Below the pieces are notes generated by a model that saw only the letters and a list, made by a program, of their open reading frames with translations, was not told the DNA's origin and ran no database searches. The translations under genes and the position numbers were made by a program. Shown piece by piece: positions 1 to 13,893 of a DNA stretch of 64,000 nucleotides. This DNA is from Apostichopus japonicus (lineage: Eukaryota > Echinodermata > Holothuroidea > Aspidochirotida > Stichopodidae), in NCBI RefSeq assembly GCF_037975245.1, contig NC_092566.1, positions 6,140,001-6,204,000 of the forward strand. Reading direction: 5' to 3'. Each line of letters begins with the position of its first letter. Position 1 is the first letter of the stretch.

Positions 1-235
1 GCGAAGACAGATCAGGTTACCAAGAAGAGATCTGAATTGTCTAGACCATTATCGTAACTTCATAAAGACATAAAAAGAAGATGGCGTCCAATATAATGAC
101 TTTGAACTGTGTGCGTCTCTGAGTACCAAGAGATGAAACAGTCATCTAGCGTTCGATCGAGGCAAAAGGGAGAGAGAGAGAGAGATAGAGAGATAGAGAG
201 TAAAACAAATGGCAGTAAATAACATATCTACTAAA

Positions 236-477
236 AAGGCATCTCAGTGGTTAACGCCGGTGCCTTCCAATCATAAGGTCTCCAGCTCCAGTCACTCCAA
301 GATTGATGTATGTCGTCCAGTTACAGAGTTGTTGACAATTGACAATTCATAATCATGGACGTTAAATATGAATCTATGAGACTGACTTCAGTCAGCTTGC
401 GGCTTTGATAAGCCAATGATGGCTTCTTCGCGAGTTCCTGCTTGCAGGAGTATCTAAAATACATACATACATACATG
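236..477 (+). repeat. tRNA-derived SINE-like element with ATAC tail
   Basis: The stretch opens with a tRNA-like head (CATCTCAGTGGTTAACGCCG, an A-box-like block, then a degenerate B-box-like CAGCTCCAGTC about 35 bases later). A unique body follows, and it ends in a short (ATAC)n tail at about 459-476. Head, body and simple tail in that order are the layout of a tRNA-derived SINE. The B box is decayed, so this would be an old copy. No target-site duplication was recognised. A (GA)n tract lies just upstream at 168-200. Confidence 0.42.
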
Positions 478-3400
478 CTAAAAAAGGTATCTTTATATGT
501 ATCGTCTCGGCGATCGTATACTGTGTGTCGTCACAGGACCGTTTGCCAAAAAAAAACTTCCGGTGCAAGTTCCGAATGCTTGGATCACGCTTATCATGTG
601 CATTTAAATCAAAACAAGGAAGTGTGTGTGTAGGCAGGGGATAACTTAAGGTCTTCATTAAGTTTTACCCCCTAATTAAACCAGAACGTGGGTAACTGAG
701 TGACTCGTTCTGTCCTTAGCACAAAAGAATTTATTTTATGCTGGGGGTGGGCCAGTCAAAGTATCTATTATTCTTTGAATGGATTTGGGATAAGCTTCTC
801 TATACAATTTCGTGATCATTTACTAGTTACTTTCCTTTCAACAATGATGCCGGTGCACTGCAGCGTGAAATTCTTGTTCCGATTGCTTTAAACTGTGAAG
901 TGCAAATGTTGACCTATATTTGCGGTAGTATACGGAACTTTTCCCCGTATGTTATAATAAGAGGTAAAATAGACAAACTTAAACCTCGGCAGACCAATCT
1001 CTAACAGTTAAACCGTATTGTGTGGGCTAGTACCTGGTGGCACACACTATATCAAGCGTAAAGGGGTTCAACGCAAAGGTGGGCTACCCAAACCAGGTAA
1101 TTTTTGGCACTAAATTATCACTTGTCCGTATTTTCGTCGCAACGTCTGATATAATCGTTATTTTCAAGTTATTTTACATCTCGGGAGTAGAAATAGCTGC
1201 TCTCCCCCTTTCATGATGTATATGTTCTTGATATTTCGGCCCCTTGGAGAATATAGGTCTGGATTATAGATGACTCCTGCTTCCGATAGTCAAGCTGCGT
1301 TTCATTAGACAATGCGACCTTCTGAATCATTGGATGTTGTCATGGAAACGGTTTTGTTGCAAGGAATGTTTTTAGCCTTTTCTCCCGTTGTTGGTTACCG
1401 GCATAGATTAGGAATCCTTGATGTGACGTCACGATATTCGTGACGATAGTCAAGGCACATTCTTGTGGTCTATAGGATTAAGGAAATCCTATATACTTAG
1501 CCCATACAAATACGAAACATGAACGTATAGATTTGTACCCACTGATCTTCGATTTTCCATTTACCTTTGTATGAAAGCGTTGCATGGGTTTCTCGATCGT
1601 TTTTCTTTTTTTGTGTACGTGTTTCCTTTTCTTGTCAAGGCAGGCGTTATATTTCATACCACCAGCTAACGATTCCTTTCGTCAGCGAAAATACAAGCCA
1701 TTCATTAAGCTATCTTCATGGCGGTTATAGTCAATTTAATGTGCTTCCTTTTATGCCCAACTGTCACCCTTACTGTTTCGGCAGGATCGAGACTGGGCCT
1801 ATTGTGAACGATGTTCTCAATCTCTTGACCTTTATTGACCTTCATTGACCTCTTATGCTGCTGCTTCTTCGAGGTATTCTTGCGAGTCACGAATATAATA
1901 ACATCAATATACTAGCCAATACTCCACATTCATAACGCATCCTTCCCTGTGGCCAGAGTGCAGGGAGCTGACCACAAATAGGAGAAATACCCTTGTCCAT
2001 GGACGGACTGTACTAGTTGACTTTAACACATACATTCTAGCCTCCCTACACCTATATACGGTAACCTGTGCTAATCTACGAAACATTATGTTAATGATGG
2101 CAATGAAATGTGTATGTATTCACTAAAGTTTACATATAGTTAGTCATCAATAGACAAGACTGGATAAAACTGCGCATTGCCCCTAATAGCCTATATATAG
2201 TAGTCAATCTATACTCAAACTATCATGACTCAGAAGTCGGGGTTTAATATTCTCGGATTTGAAAATCAGGCTAAGACAGAAATGTACTCGCAGCAACAAG
2301 AACTTAAGGAAAGATCGGGCGAGACAAAACATATTTGTTACTTTTTAACCGCGTTATGTAATTGGAATTCCGAAACTCAGAATTGTACCGTATTATATGG
2401 ATGTGCAATTCAATGCACAATATAACTGATGATATTTTGCATGGCCCTCACTGTGGGCCCGGGATCCCGAGGTTCATGGGACGTCCCGACGGGTTGTTAT
2501 AATTGGTCATGTCACACTATTCTTTAAGTATTTCATTTTTAATTTGGACGTAAAATCATGGCAGCTCTCAGGCTGGTAAATTGCTTCTTTGTACATCACG
2601 TGTATGTGCATATATCCGTCCGCATAGTTGCGGTAGAACGCCCTTACAAGAGAAAATCGATCGAATCTGGAAAGAGAATGATAAATGAGAAAGGACGGCA
2701 GGGCCCATAGCTGCATGTACATCAGTATAGAGCCAACACGGACATAACAGATTGACAATCAGAGACATATATAGTAAAACAAACCGTCCGAAAGACTTCA
2801 ATCCCGTTATTCAACCTTCAAGACTCCATTTGTAGACGAATATAGTTAAATCTACTTTTGTTGATAATCGAGTGCACTATATTATCACGGAGGATATATA
2901 TACAATCAGTTAGGCCTCTGAGTTTAATAGCGGGGATGAAGAAACAAGATATATATGTTTGTACAGTACAAGATCAGGTGAGTTTAATATCAAGGTAACG
3001 TTTCGAGCACTGACTTTCGTATTCATGATCATATCATTTCGACTGTTTGTGCGAGGCCAGGTCCTTTGAACTTAAGGTAAACATGCGCTGAGAGAAGGCG
3101 GAAGTTGATTTCTTGCAGTAACTTGTCGACAAAGAGCTGTAAAGAGGAAGGGGCTTGTGGTGCGAGGGGAGGGGGGGGGCGATGTGGGGAGAGAGGAGGG
3201 GCATTCAGTGAGAGGATGGTCCTTTGGTGATGAGAGAGTCAGAGTTGACATGTGTATGATATATGGAAATAACGATGTTGTTTCACGAGCGTTAGGAATC
3301 TTTTTCAATTAGGCTATATGCACCACCAATACCAACAACAACAACATAACATGGTTTTTAAAACTGAAGCCAGAAGCCGGAATATATTTTCTATGACTTT

Positions 3401-3690
3401 TCAATGTAGCTTTAAGGGAAAAGTCTTTAGCCAACTTGTACATTACACTTTGGGTAGGTTAACACATAAGGTGAAGATGTACGGGAGTGGAGGGTAAGCG
3501 GCAGGGTTACCTCTTGTCTGCTGGGATGCCGTGACCAAGTCAAATAGGCTCAATATCACTAGAATAAATAACGATAGGTTATCACTATTTTCATTGGTTA
3601 TCATTATTTTCATTGGTTTGAGTCGCATTCGGGGTTCTGTTATTGTATTTTGACCCGGGTCCAAGTTATTCTCCCCGTACACTATTATGC
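478..3690. other. Intergenic sequence, no supported gene
   Basis: Only short ORFs (under 100 codons) occur here, on both strands, without recognisable domains or coherent splice signals. A G-rich stretch at about 3166-3200 and a perfect TGACGTCA at 1424-1431 are the only items noted. Confidence 0.6.
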
Positions 3691-4332
3691 AGTCCTGATC
3701 AATCTACGTATACTTAAATTAGTTGATATCTTGATTAATCTGTTCATTTACCCTGATCAGTCTGTTAATATTCCCCGATTAATCATCCTGACATTTGGTG
3801 CAGTTCAATCATACACCCTAATCTGTTTATACACCCGGGGTGATCAGTCTGTTATTATCCTGATCAGTCTGTTCATACACCCGGGGTGATCAGTCTATTA
3901 ATGTCCTGATCAGTCTGTTCATACACCCGGGGTGATCAGTCTGTTATTATCCTGATCAGTCTGTTCATACACCCGGGGTGATCAGTCTATTAATATCCTG
4001 ATCAGTCTGTTCATACACCCGGGGTGATCAGTCTGTTAATATCCTGATCAGTCTGTTCATACACCCGGGGTGATCAGTCTGTTAAAATCCTGATCAGTCT
4101 GTTCATACACCCGGGGTGATCAGTCTGTTAATATCTTGATCAGTCTGTTCATACACCCGGGGTGATCAGTCTGTTAATATCCTGATCAGTCTGTTCATAC
4201 ACCCGAGGTGATCAGTCTGTTAATATCCTGATCAGTCTGTTCATACACCCAGGGTGATCAGTCTGTTAATGTCCTGATCAGTCTGTTTATACACCCGGGG
4301 TGATCAGTCTGTTAATATCCTCATCAGTCTGA
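3691..4332. repeat. 46-bp composite tandem repeat (minisatellite)
   Basis: Eleven recognisable copies of a 46-bp unit run from about 3823 to 4332, with a diverged leading edge back to about 3691. Each unit has two sub-units that start with the same TGATCAGTCTGTT. One continues into CATACACCCGGGG (26 bp), the other into AATATCC (20 bp). Interior copies differ by only one or two bases and the edges are more diverged, as expected for an array homogenised by unequal exchange. TGATCA is palindromic, and CACCC/GGGTG forms a short inverted repeat within each unit. Confidence 0.95.
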
Positions 4333-6034
4333 GCAAAAACGTTTAGCTGCAAATATGTATATAGAAAACGATCAGTTTGTCCATATACGAAATCCTTTGG
4401 CATATTCTATATATTCTTTATTTAGCTAAAATCTGAGTTGTCCCAATGGCCACTTAAACACTAGAAACAGTGCATTGTACCAATGATTTACACATATCCC
4501 CCGGCGTCTTCGAAACGACCCATTTTAGCTTCTTCTTTCTCGAGTGTCATCGCTCATAAACTGTTCTCAACAAAACCCCCAGCTTGGCATTTTTACATGG
4601 CGACCTTATTCCAAGTGTGTATACCAATTTTAAATTCCCTGAGAGGAGTCAAATAGACCCAACGAGGGCTTTGGGAATTTCAGTCACCTTACTCGCTTGA
4701 TTCATAAACATTGGTGTGGTTACGAGTTCTTTGAACTTATACAATGCCTAACAATTAAAGATTACGGTATTCCTATGCATATTATAACGGTATAATGCCA
4801 TGGTTTCTAAGCAATATTGGAGACTGAATCCCTTCGAGTAACAGATCTTACGACCAGACAAAAACCGAACGTATAGGGCATACATAAACGGAAAAGACAG
4901 GGAAATATGCTTCTAAATACCCAAGAACAAATACTGTACTATATATATACTGATAGTTAGCTCAGTTTATTATTTCATCATTCTGATTTTGACAATTACA
5001 AGAGCAAGGTTCTATTTACAAGTGGAAAATGCAAGGTATTACTTAGCTTTAAGAACCAGGCCAAGTGTCACACACAAGATTGGTCATATCAATCAGCAAC
5101 ACACATATTCAGAGTGTCTGAAAAAACAGTGAAAATGAAGCCAAACCCACGTGAGACTTCAATATGTTGTAGTAACACTTCAGAAGGGTCTGTAAGGGGT
5201 GGGGGCAGGGGGGTGGGTTGACTTCTTCATGTTACTTAATAGTTCGAGGCATTTTGAGATAAAAAGATCATATTGTGATCTTATCATCAAAATCAGAGAG
5301 GTGCACGTCATGTGGAACTATATGTTGAATCAAAGCGTGATAGCTTCTTAAAATGGTATGTCTCAGATAAAACAGGCAAATGACGTACGTCATTTAAATA
5401 CGGAATTTTAATCCGTAGTGATAATTACTTTCTTGCTAAGAGTTATCTTTCATTTGGTACAATCTCGTTTATAAGTCAGACTTTTAGCCGTTGGGTATCA
5501 ATGACCGAGTAATTGTCTTTCCCTTTAAAGAAAGAGTCTTTAACATCGATTATAGGTGGAACTATTTTCCTGCCTCAGCGTGAGATTTCAAATGGATCGA
5601 ACATTAACCATCTTCATCCGAACAAAATCGAATACACTTCTTGGTATCTCTCTCTACAATGAATTGTTTAAATATCTTTGAAAAGTTTATTGGCAAGAAC
5701 ATTATCTTGGCAGGAGAATTTGCTACAGTTTCTAGGAGCAGTCAGTGGCGATGCAATAGGTGTGGTACACGTGGAAATGATTTAAGCCGGGAAATATAAA
5801 ACTAAGTGTGGGCAAATGGAGATCCACAGTGTAAACCTCTGTATGGATAGGGTATATCGAGGACATGTTTGGTTTTAATTGAAGATGAGGGATTGCGGGA
5901 GCATTGCATCATAACCGTATGAATGGTCACTTGTTTAAATTGTGAGCAATTGCTATATTACGATACAAATTCCAGATGAAGTTACTGTACAATTGCAAGC
6001 AGACCTGTTCATAGTACGGAGTTACTTTTCTGTG
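4333..6034. other. Intergenic sequence, no supported gene
   Basis: I see no ORF with coding character, no RNA gene and no clear repeat in this stretch. Confidence 0.55.
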
Positions 6035-6040
6035 ATATAT

Positions 6041-6105
<65 letters not shown>
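6035..6105. repeat. (TA)n microsatellite
   Basis: About 70 bases of almost pure AT dinucleotide repeat with one AAAT interruption. It produces tyrosine/isoleucine-rich open frames on both strands that are not genes. Confidence 0.98.
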
Positions 6106-6109
<4 letters not shown>

Positions 6110-9100
6110 CAAACATATACAGTCAATTGCTGAGAAATGCAATTATGACGTATATTCACCAAACTGAGAGTATATGCAGTATGAATGGTATACTCCATGA
6201 CGTCGTTCTCTTAGTGAAATATACGACGACCCTGGACTCCGATGATTGCGGCTGAAGTTCATAGTGTGTTGATGATGATGATGAGGTTTACGGGGCTTCT
6301 GATTTATGGGACATGACAGGTGCAGCTTGGGCCGATACAGGCTTAAACTCTATGAAACAGGCCCCTCAAAGCGAGCGGTCATTAGATTTGTCGAGTGGCA
6401 AACTCATTTCTCGAACACTAATTTCGTTGAAATGAGCACTCACCAACTCTCTCCGCGAGACGGCTGTTACAACTCTACTGACCTGACTCATACATGAAGG
6501 TTTAAATGGCTTGAAATAGTAGAAAAGTAGTCATACAGTAGTCGTACAGTAGTCATATATTAGTGTTTATATCGAGAATATAATATTATATGCTCATATG
6601 TGTAATATACACATATACATGTACAGAGACATTTGACATGGAATCTCATTGGATAGACAAGAGTATGAAACGATAGACTAATTGACTAATTGACTTAGCA
6701 AATTGAATGAAACAGAATAAAAGAATGTATCCGGCCTAACATAAATCGAACGCCGAAAACATAATGTATCCGAAATGGCTTTGGGATTTGCATTTGCCAC
6801 GAATCGCTCCCTTGTGAAGTAACCCTGTCCCACTTAGTCCCTGTTAATATAGAATTTAAAACCCTTGGATAAAGTTTCAAAGATAAATTTTGATTTTATA
6901 TATCTCGTCTCATTCGATGTACTTATTGATTTTCTTTCTTTTTATCATGATATTAATTATTTGATTGGTTTATATTTTTCAGATTGCGTTGAAGGAAATT
7001 GTGTCGTCTTCATGCATGCAGGAGTGTTAAAATCTTTATTCAGGAGCCAGGACGATATGAATATTCATCGAACAGTGTAGCTTTAACTTTATAACCACAA
7101 AAGAAAAAAGATAAAACTCGAGAAGTTCATTCTGAGAGGAAATAATTGATTAAGAAAAGGAGGAAGGAGAAACGCGAAAGGGAAAAAAAACAAAGTGCAA
7201 GTCATCAGTAAAGGACATCCGGGTATCTTTGGTAAGTTATGTATCCTTAACACATTGAAGTGAAACATCGCCAAGTGAAATTAAAACCAATGAAATTAAG
7301 CTATGTCACAAGTTAGAAATTCCTCGAAAAGTATGTTCTGTGAATCACCGTAGGGACTTTCATGTTTAGTAAGTGTTTCCTCTCAGGGGTGTCAATCACA
7401 ATTTAAAGTACCGGGGAGGGGGCCTTTATCATGATTAATGAAATTGTCATAATTAACCAAGAAAGGGAAACATTCTTAAACTTTGCACACAAGAATTAAA
7501 TTATCTTGTTATACAGATGTCTACAACATGCACCCTGCATATGGTGTCATAAGTACACTTAAATAACACTATTTGATTATTTGGGAACATTCACTTTATC
7601 GGAAACATTAAACCCTATAAAATATAGATACTTCCGGGCCGTATAGCCTGGGTAGAGTCGCTATAGAGTGCAGTTGAGGAACATTGAGAAACATTATGTA
7701 TCGTTAAAATGTTACAAACGCACACAATTTATCACAACATGTATCAAATTCGACATTCAGGTAGTAGCTAGCTGTTTTGGTCTGTCCAGTATTTATATAA
7801 AACATGAACTTATTCATTAGTTTCTCGAGAAAGAAGATTATCGGGCAGAGGGACGAGGAAGGGGCTTGAGAGAGTTGGGTAACCCAGTTGGTAAACCTTC
7901 GGACACTCTCCTACGTGTAGGTTGTCCTTGGCTCGTACTCCGTTTTAGACAAAGATTCCTTTTCTCTATCCAAACATGATTTTGAAACTTGGTATTAATC
8001 TCGTCCTGTTTGTTCCCTTCGTCAACGCCAGTTTATGACAAACTGAATATGTCACATATGACCAAGTGCCAGTGATAAAAGAATATTAATTGGGTTGTCA
8101 CAGTGTGAAAACTGTGGTAAATATTCTATCAAATTATCAAACGTCGTGTGTTCCTTTTACCATGTTCGTATGCCAAGTAATTTAATCTATTAAATACTTT
8201 CACAAGAGGGGTCCGTCTAACAAAGATTAGGAAGATATACCACCTCTGAAAAAGCGATTATTCAAAGTATAGGATAGTTTGAAAATAGAAATATGAGAAC
8301 ACATGTTTCGCCCTACATAATATTAGAAGGCTTACCTCTGGCACCGAGTGTCAATGAACGTGTAAAAAAGTCAACGACGAGAATTGAACGTCAAGCTGAG
8401 CGTTTGAATTGTTCAGACACATCATCACGCTGTGCACGGGTGGTGTAAACCCAGCGTTAGGCAACATAGCCTAAGTTTTCTTGTAGGTCGTTTACAAACG
8501 TTCAGTGCGGTAATTGATGCGGAGATGGAACCTTGGTGAGTTGGTTCTGATGGTAGTTACACTCGCTGGGTTTTTTGAGATTCAGGCGACAGATTCATTA
8601 TGTTGTCCGATCTAATTCGTTCAAACGGTCTACTCTAGCATATTAAAAGACTACAGTGACCTTGCAAGTTACTCTTCAAGTTAAAAGAATAAAAAAAGGG
8701 AAAATAACGGAGCTTAAATAGATGGAGAAGGCATCTTGGGTGGTTGTAAAACAACTGATAATTCTTCACACTGCAGGCCACGTCTACGGTTTTCTTATGT
8801 ACATCGGGGTTAGCAGGTTCATAAGAACCCATGTGTGCTAACTTATAGGATTACATCTGATAACTCCATTACGGTGTGAACCTGCTTTTGTAAATAGCCG
8901 GAGTTTAAACTACGGTACACAGATCGTGCAAGTTCACAGCTAACGACTGATCAGTACCGAGGTTTTGCCCCAAAACGAATCGAAAAATTGATATAGATTT
9001 ATGAGGAGAAGAGCTTACCAAGTTTGGAAAGCAATATCCTCCTGTAATATTTCGGTGATTAGTTCACGATTCGTGAGAACAAAAAAGCATCTTTATTTTA

Positions 9101-12100
9101 AGATACATAATCAGTTGAAGAGATTGACCGATCACCATTTCTTGAATTCGAGTATAGGATACTATCCTTCCGCACCGCACCAGGTGAGTTGTTCCAATCA
9201 TTTTGTTAAATATTCAACAACAAAAAAGTAAGAGTAAGGAATCGACCATCGCCCTAGATCCGATGTTTACGGAGAATTTCGGACTTTAAAATAAAAATAA
9301 TAAAATAAAATAAGGATACACGATTAACCTGCAACTCTGTGGAAGGTATGTTCAGTCCCGATCATGATTTTTTTTAAATCATAATGATCTGTCAGATGAT
9401 CTCAATCAATATCATTAGAAATAGGCCTTTTCCGTTACACCTAAGACATATTATCGAGTTACCAAATAAACTCTAAACAATTCACAGCTTCTGAAAAAGA
9501 CCAGACACAGAAGTGAATGTCATCGAAGGAGCCAATTCGATTCAAACTATTTCTAAGGTTTACCATTTTAGAAGATGCCACGCGCCAGGAGCCTATAGGT
9601 CTATATAAGGAGGCATTGTTTATATGAAGTTATAATAAGACAGTAAGCCTTGTCGTTAAATTTCATCACACTTTGCTATGATAATAAGATGGCAATATAT
9701 ACGAGCCTTTGCTGTCTTATAGTCCTCCATATCTGCTGTGTTGAAATTTAAATTGCAATCAACTTTTCGCTCGCAAATTTTTAATCGACACAGTCTCAAC
9801 GAGAAGTTAGACTAAAAGTCATACAGTGGAAATATAGTCTTTCACATATATCACGCCACCCACAACTTCATCGCACTCATCACATACGGTTCGTCTATAT
9901 ATATCGCCCGCGTACTGTAACATTTAACGCATTCGCGAAGTTAGGGAATATTCTTGCCTTATATTATTACCTTAATCTGGCTATAAATTCGATCAAAGTT
10001 AGGATAAATTACATACAGTTGAATCATAAAACTAAATCACATAGCAAGATCAAATATACCGCCATTACTCTTGACCGTTTAGAAGAACATGTTTTCTCTT
10101 CGGTATTGCGAAGTTACCGTATGTATACCCCCCCCCCCCCCCCCATATGGATTATTTCCATGCATGGTTACTGGCTTCAACATAAAGGAAATTATGTTTG
10201 GAGTCTGCTAGAAATCATAGCAAGATGTTTTCGGTGAAGGGGAGCGTGGGTGGGGAAGGGTGGTGGTGTACTGTTGGCTTTTAAGCAGTTAACAAATCTA
10301 TAGCCATATGACCTGCGAACTATAATAGAAGCATCTGACCATTACGAATAACAAGTTACATCACTTATGTCATTCTGTTGAGTGAAGTTCATCCGCCCTT
10401 TGTACACAATACAAGTCATGACGAAAACTGTACTCATGGGAGGAGAAGAAGAATCGGTATATGTCATCAAAGGTCACGTGTGTGTGTGGACATCAGAGGG
10501 TCGTGATCTTATACAATAATGAGGACAGCAATGTAAAGATGTAGGCCATTGTGCCCGTCAACGTTGGACAGGTGTTCTGTCCATATTGGCTTTCCATAGA
10601 ATAGAAAAAGAAAGTTATTATACATGTCTTTACGACTGATGGACAAGGGGATCCATCCGTATGTCAGCACGTATAGCTCGTCCAATTAGACCACAATTGT
10701 CATGCCGTGACTTCCTTCTTTTATGGTCTCATTATGTTAAAGAGAGATGGAAAGAACTTGACATTCGGATCGATAAAAATAAACTAGAAATCTTGTTAAC
10801 GAAAGTTTCCCTATAATCGTTGGTACCGAAGTCACAACGGTGATGGTGATTGTGTCCTGTTATATAATAGTATATAGATATATAGGTTGTTGTTTTGTTG
10901 TTAAATGTTTTGAGTTCTTATATTCTTCACATATTCACATACGATGTTTCTTGATAAAGATTCATGCTTGGTTGGCTCACTTAGTCCATACAGTGCTTCT
11001 TCGGTCAATATACTTCAGCCTGTCACGTTATGCGGCCATCTTTATGCCAGACTTGTGATGACTGACTGATGTTGTCGGTTGCTTTCTTAATTTTGAAGTT
11101 GTATACGGCTATAAAGTGATCTTTTCTCTTATTCTGTGACGTATCAAAATATTTCTAAGATATCAACAAGAGATTATGGCCAATGTTATTCACGTAAAAG
11201 AATATACGTCACTTCCCTAAACTTCTATAAAAAGAAAACGAACTTAAAAAAAAATCTCGTCTAAATGCACATTTAGGTCAAACCCCTCCTTAACCGCAGA
11301 AAACTTCCGACAGAGCGGGGTTATTCTTACCAAAAACAGCACCTTGACGCAAAATGTGCTCAAAAATCATGTGAATTGCACTTTCGGAAGTGATTACGTC
11401 GCCGTCGCCGTATAGTATGGTTTTTGCGGGGAGTCAGTCGGGGTAATTTCGTATCGCTTCTTCCGGTAAGCATCAAGTGTAAGCACCTGTCTTTTTCCGT
11501 TTGGATGAGGAGAGAGTCGAATCTTTCTGTTCTCTTGATCTGACTTCCGAGCTGGCCAGAGATGTTGTAGAAGGAAAGATGAAAAAGAATAGGACAGAGT
11601 TCTAAATGACGCACGGATGACGTATAGCAGTAATTAATGGAAAAAACGAAAGCACGAAAACACACACACACGGCTACAGTTGGCTTCGATATGACCATCT
11701 GCAAACGGTTTTAACGATCTGAGTTCGTGTCCATTCCATTTATAGTATTTCTTAGCTCAGAGACAGCGGCCTGTAATCAGAATTTGGGTAGTGATATAGT
11801 AATAGTAATAGTAATGAAATGTGCAAAATTTTGGACAATTTCAGATTTGATGTTTTGTTGTTGTGTAAAAGGGTAAACTTTTACCGATACTTTCCATCAC
11901 TCGACGACCGCCAACTAACATTTACAAAATGAGTTTCGAACTACTGACATGATGGACTAAACGTGAATCGAGTAACTTGAAATACCATTATTTATGTGCT
12001 TGTATAGGGCAATGACTTTTACGTAAACATTAATAAACGAAAATGCCCGTCCGCGAAATTTAATTGTTGATGGATAACATTTAATAGTTCGCATTGTATT

Positions 12101-13713
12101 TGTTTAATAATGAGAATGGGCGTTTTAAGTGGCATATTAGAGTGTGCCTGCAACATTGTTATGCAAATAGAAGGATATCATCACTCAATAGACTATTTTA
12201 CTTGTTACGTTTATTTGTTTGATTAAAGTTTAGACTTTACTGTATACCCGAGAAGAATAAAGTCGACCAAGCAGCTTATCTCATCTATGACGTCATTGAA
12301 CTTCTGGCGGATGCATTTTAAAAGAACAACCTAACTCACTGCGTGTTGACACTTTATTTCGACCAAATTTGAGGAAATTCATTAGAAATGATTTAAAAAA
12401 AAAACAGCGATCACGCTGAGGAACATGTTATTTTAATGGTTACGAATCCAGGATTTGTAAGTTTTATATGACTGTTAAGTTGCGAAGTACGACCCAGCGC
12501 TAAATATAACTACAACTATTTCTTGCTAGGCTCCATTGTTCCACTGTTCACGGACCACAGAAAAAAAAATGAGATAACTTGAACCACCTCTCTCGAGTTT
12601 CTCCAGGAACTGTTCTATTAAAAGTTACAAAACTTCGTCGTGTCTTTCTAAACACAACATGTGCTCAAGAGTCGCGAAGGCGTCTTGTTCTTGGTTCAGA
12701 TTTGGTCAGATTGCGAATTCTGACCGCCCCCATCTCCGGTTTTTAGAGTACCCATGCCGACATCTCCACGGGACACACAATTATTCCAAAACACATCCTG
12801 TCAACCTGGATAACGAAAATTACTTGCATCGTAATAGACGGGGAAGTAATATCACCATACGATAAATAACCTTATTAAGCCCTAACCCTATTTCGAATCT
12901 CTGTTACTTTCTTTACTCTCCCCCCCCCCCCCTCTTACATTATGATATCATGGAACGCGAACGATCGCTAGGTCAATATTAAATTGTCTACGTCATTCGT
13001 AAAATAGTTCAAGTTCATAGTCGCAATATTATTTGTTCTTGTAGTTCTCATCTTTATAATAATAATAATAATATTAGAAAAGTCCTTTGTTCTTACTTTT
13101 GGAAATATCATTTGTTATTGAGTATATCAGATGAAAGATGAAGATCGATTGTGAAATGTTTAGGTTGTATAAGAGTGCATATCGTTATCTTAAGAATGAT
13201 AGTTGTGTAAGCATTAGATAATTAAAAGGAAAACAAAAGGAAAACAAAATGTGATTTTGTTTGTGTTACTTTACTACTATAGTCACATAGACATGAAACC
13301 CACGGTACATTACAGTCATATACAGGGACCGTGTTGTACTTGGCCTGGACCATGCGCATGTTTTTGCTTGTTTATCCTCGACTGAGGCTTCGAGCATTCA
13401 CTTATCTGTTGTTAATGACACTAATAAAAAAATATTTTGTGGGCAGCAAACAACCATATTTTTTGAAAAACAGTTGGTTTGCACTAATTTGTGCTAATTT
13501 TATATAAGATGTGCGCTTGCATTTGCTGGTTCGGGTAGCTATATTGTGTACTGTTCTATATGCAAACGCTGGAAACGATGATCTATCCAAAGAAAATGGT
13601 GCGATTAGCTGTAAGTAACTTATAACACGTTTAATTACAATAATTATTTCTGCGCGATTAGTATAAGCAAATTAGAACTGTGATTCTGAAATGAAATTGT
13701 TGTAGGCCTATTT
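6106..13713. other. Intergenic sequence, no supported gene
   Basis: The stretch contains scattered short ORFs, a C17 tract at about 10128-10144 and a C-rich run at about 12918-12932. A tRNA-like SINE head lies near 7871-7950, and a TGACGTCA site lies at 12288-12295. The frame opening at 9001 on the plus strand ends next to a good splice donor (CACCAG then GTGAGT at about 9184), but I cannot connect it to other exons or to a protein family. Confidence 0.5.
7871..7950 (+). repeat. Possible tRNA-like SINE head
   Basis: The block TTGGGTAACCCAGTTGGTAA resembles an A box with its D-arm. It is followed at roughly tRNA spacing by GGCTCGTACTCCG, which resembles a B box. The sequence between them does not fold into a convincing anticodon arm, so this is more likely a tRNA-derived repeat fragment than a tRNA gene. 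Confidence 0.28.
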
Positions 13714-13893
13714 CATACTGCAGGTATACTATTCCATAATGCAGGTTTACTATTTCATACTACATGTATATGATTCCATACTGCAGGTATACGATTCCAT
13801 ACTGCAGGTATACGATTTCATACTGCAGGTATACTATTCCATACTGAAGGTATACTATTCCATACCGCATGTATACTATTCCATACTGCAGGT
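13714..13893. repeat. 21-bp minisatellite
   Basis: About eight to nine copies of a 21-bp unit resembling CATACTGCAGGTATACTATTC, with one to three changes per copy. Because 21 is divisible by three, the array stays open and reads as a repeated VY(Y/D)SILQ peptide, with a second open frame on the other strand. Both are by-products of the repeat. Confidence 0.95.

Noticed and set aside
5927-6142. ORFs rich in Tyr/Ile on both strands
   Set aside because: Translation of a (TA)n microsatellite.
9001-9231. 76-codon ORF with a good splice donor at about 9184
   Set aside because: No partner exon, no recognisable domain; an isolated donor-like match is expected by chance.
11360-11704. 114-codon minus-strand ORF
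   Set aside because: No domain, arginine-rich end from a CGCCGTCGCCG-type stretch; within chance expectation.
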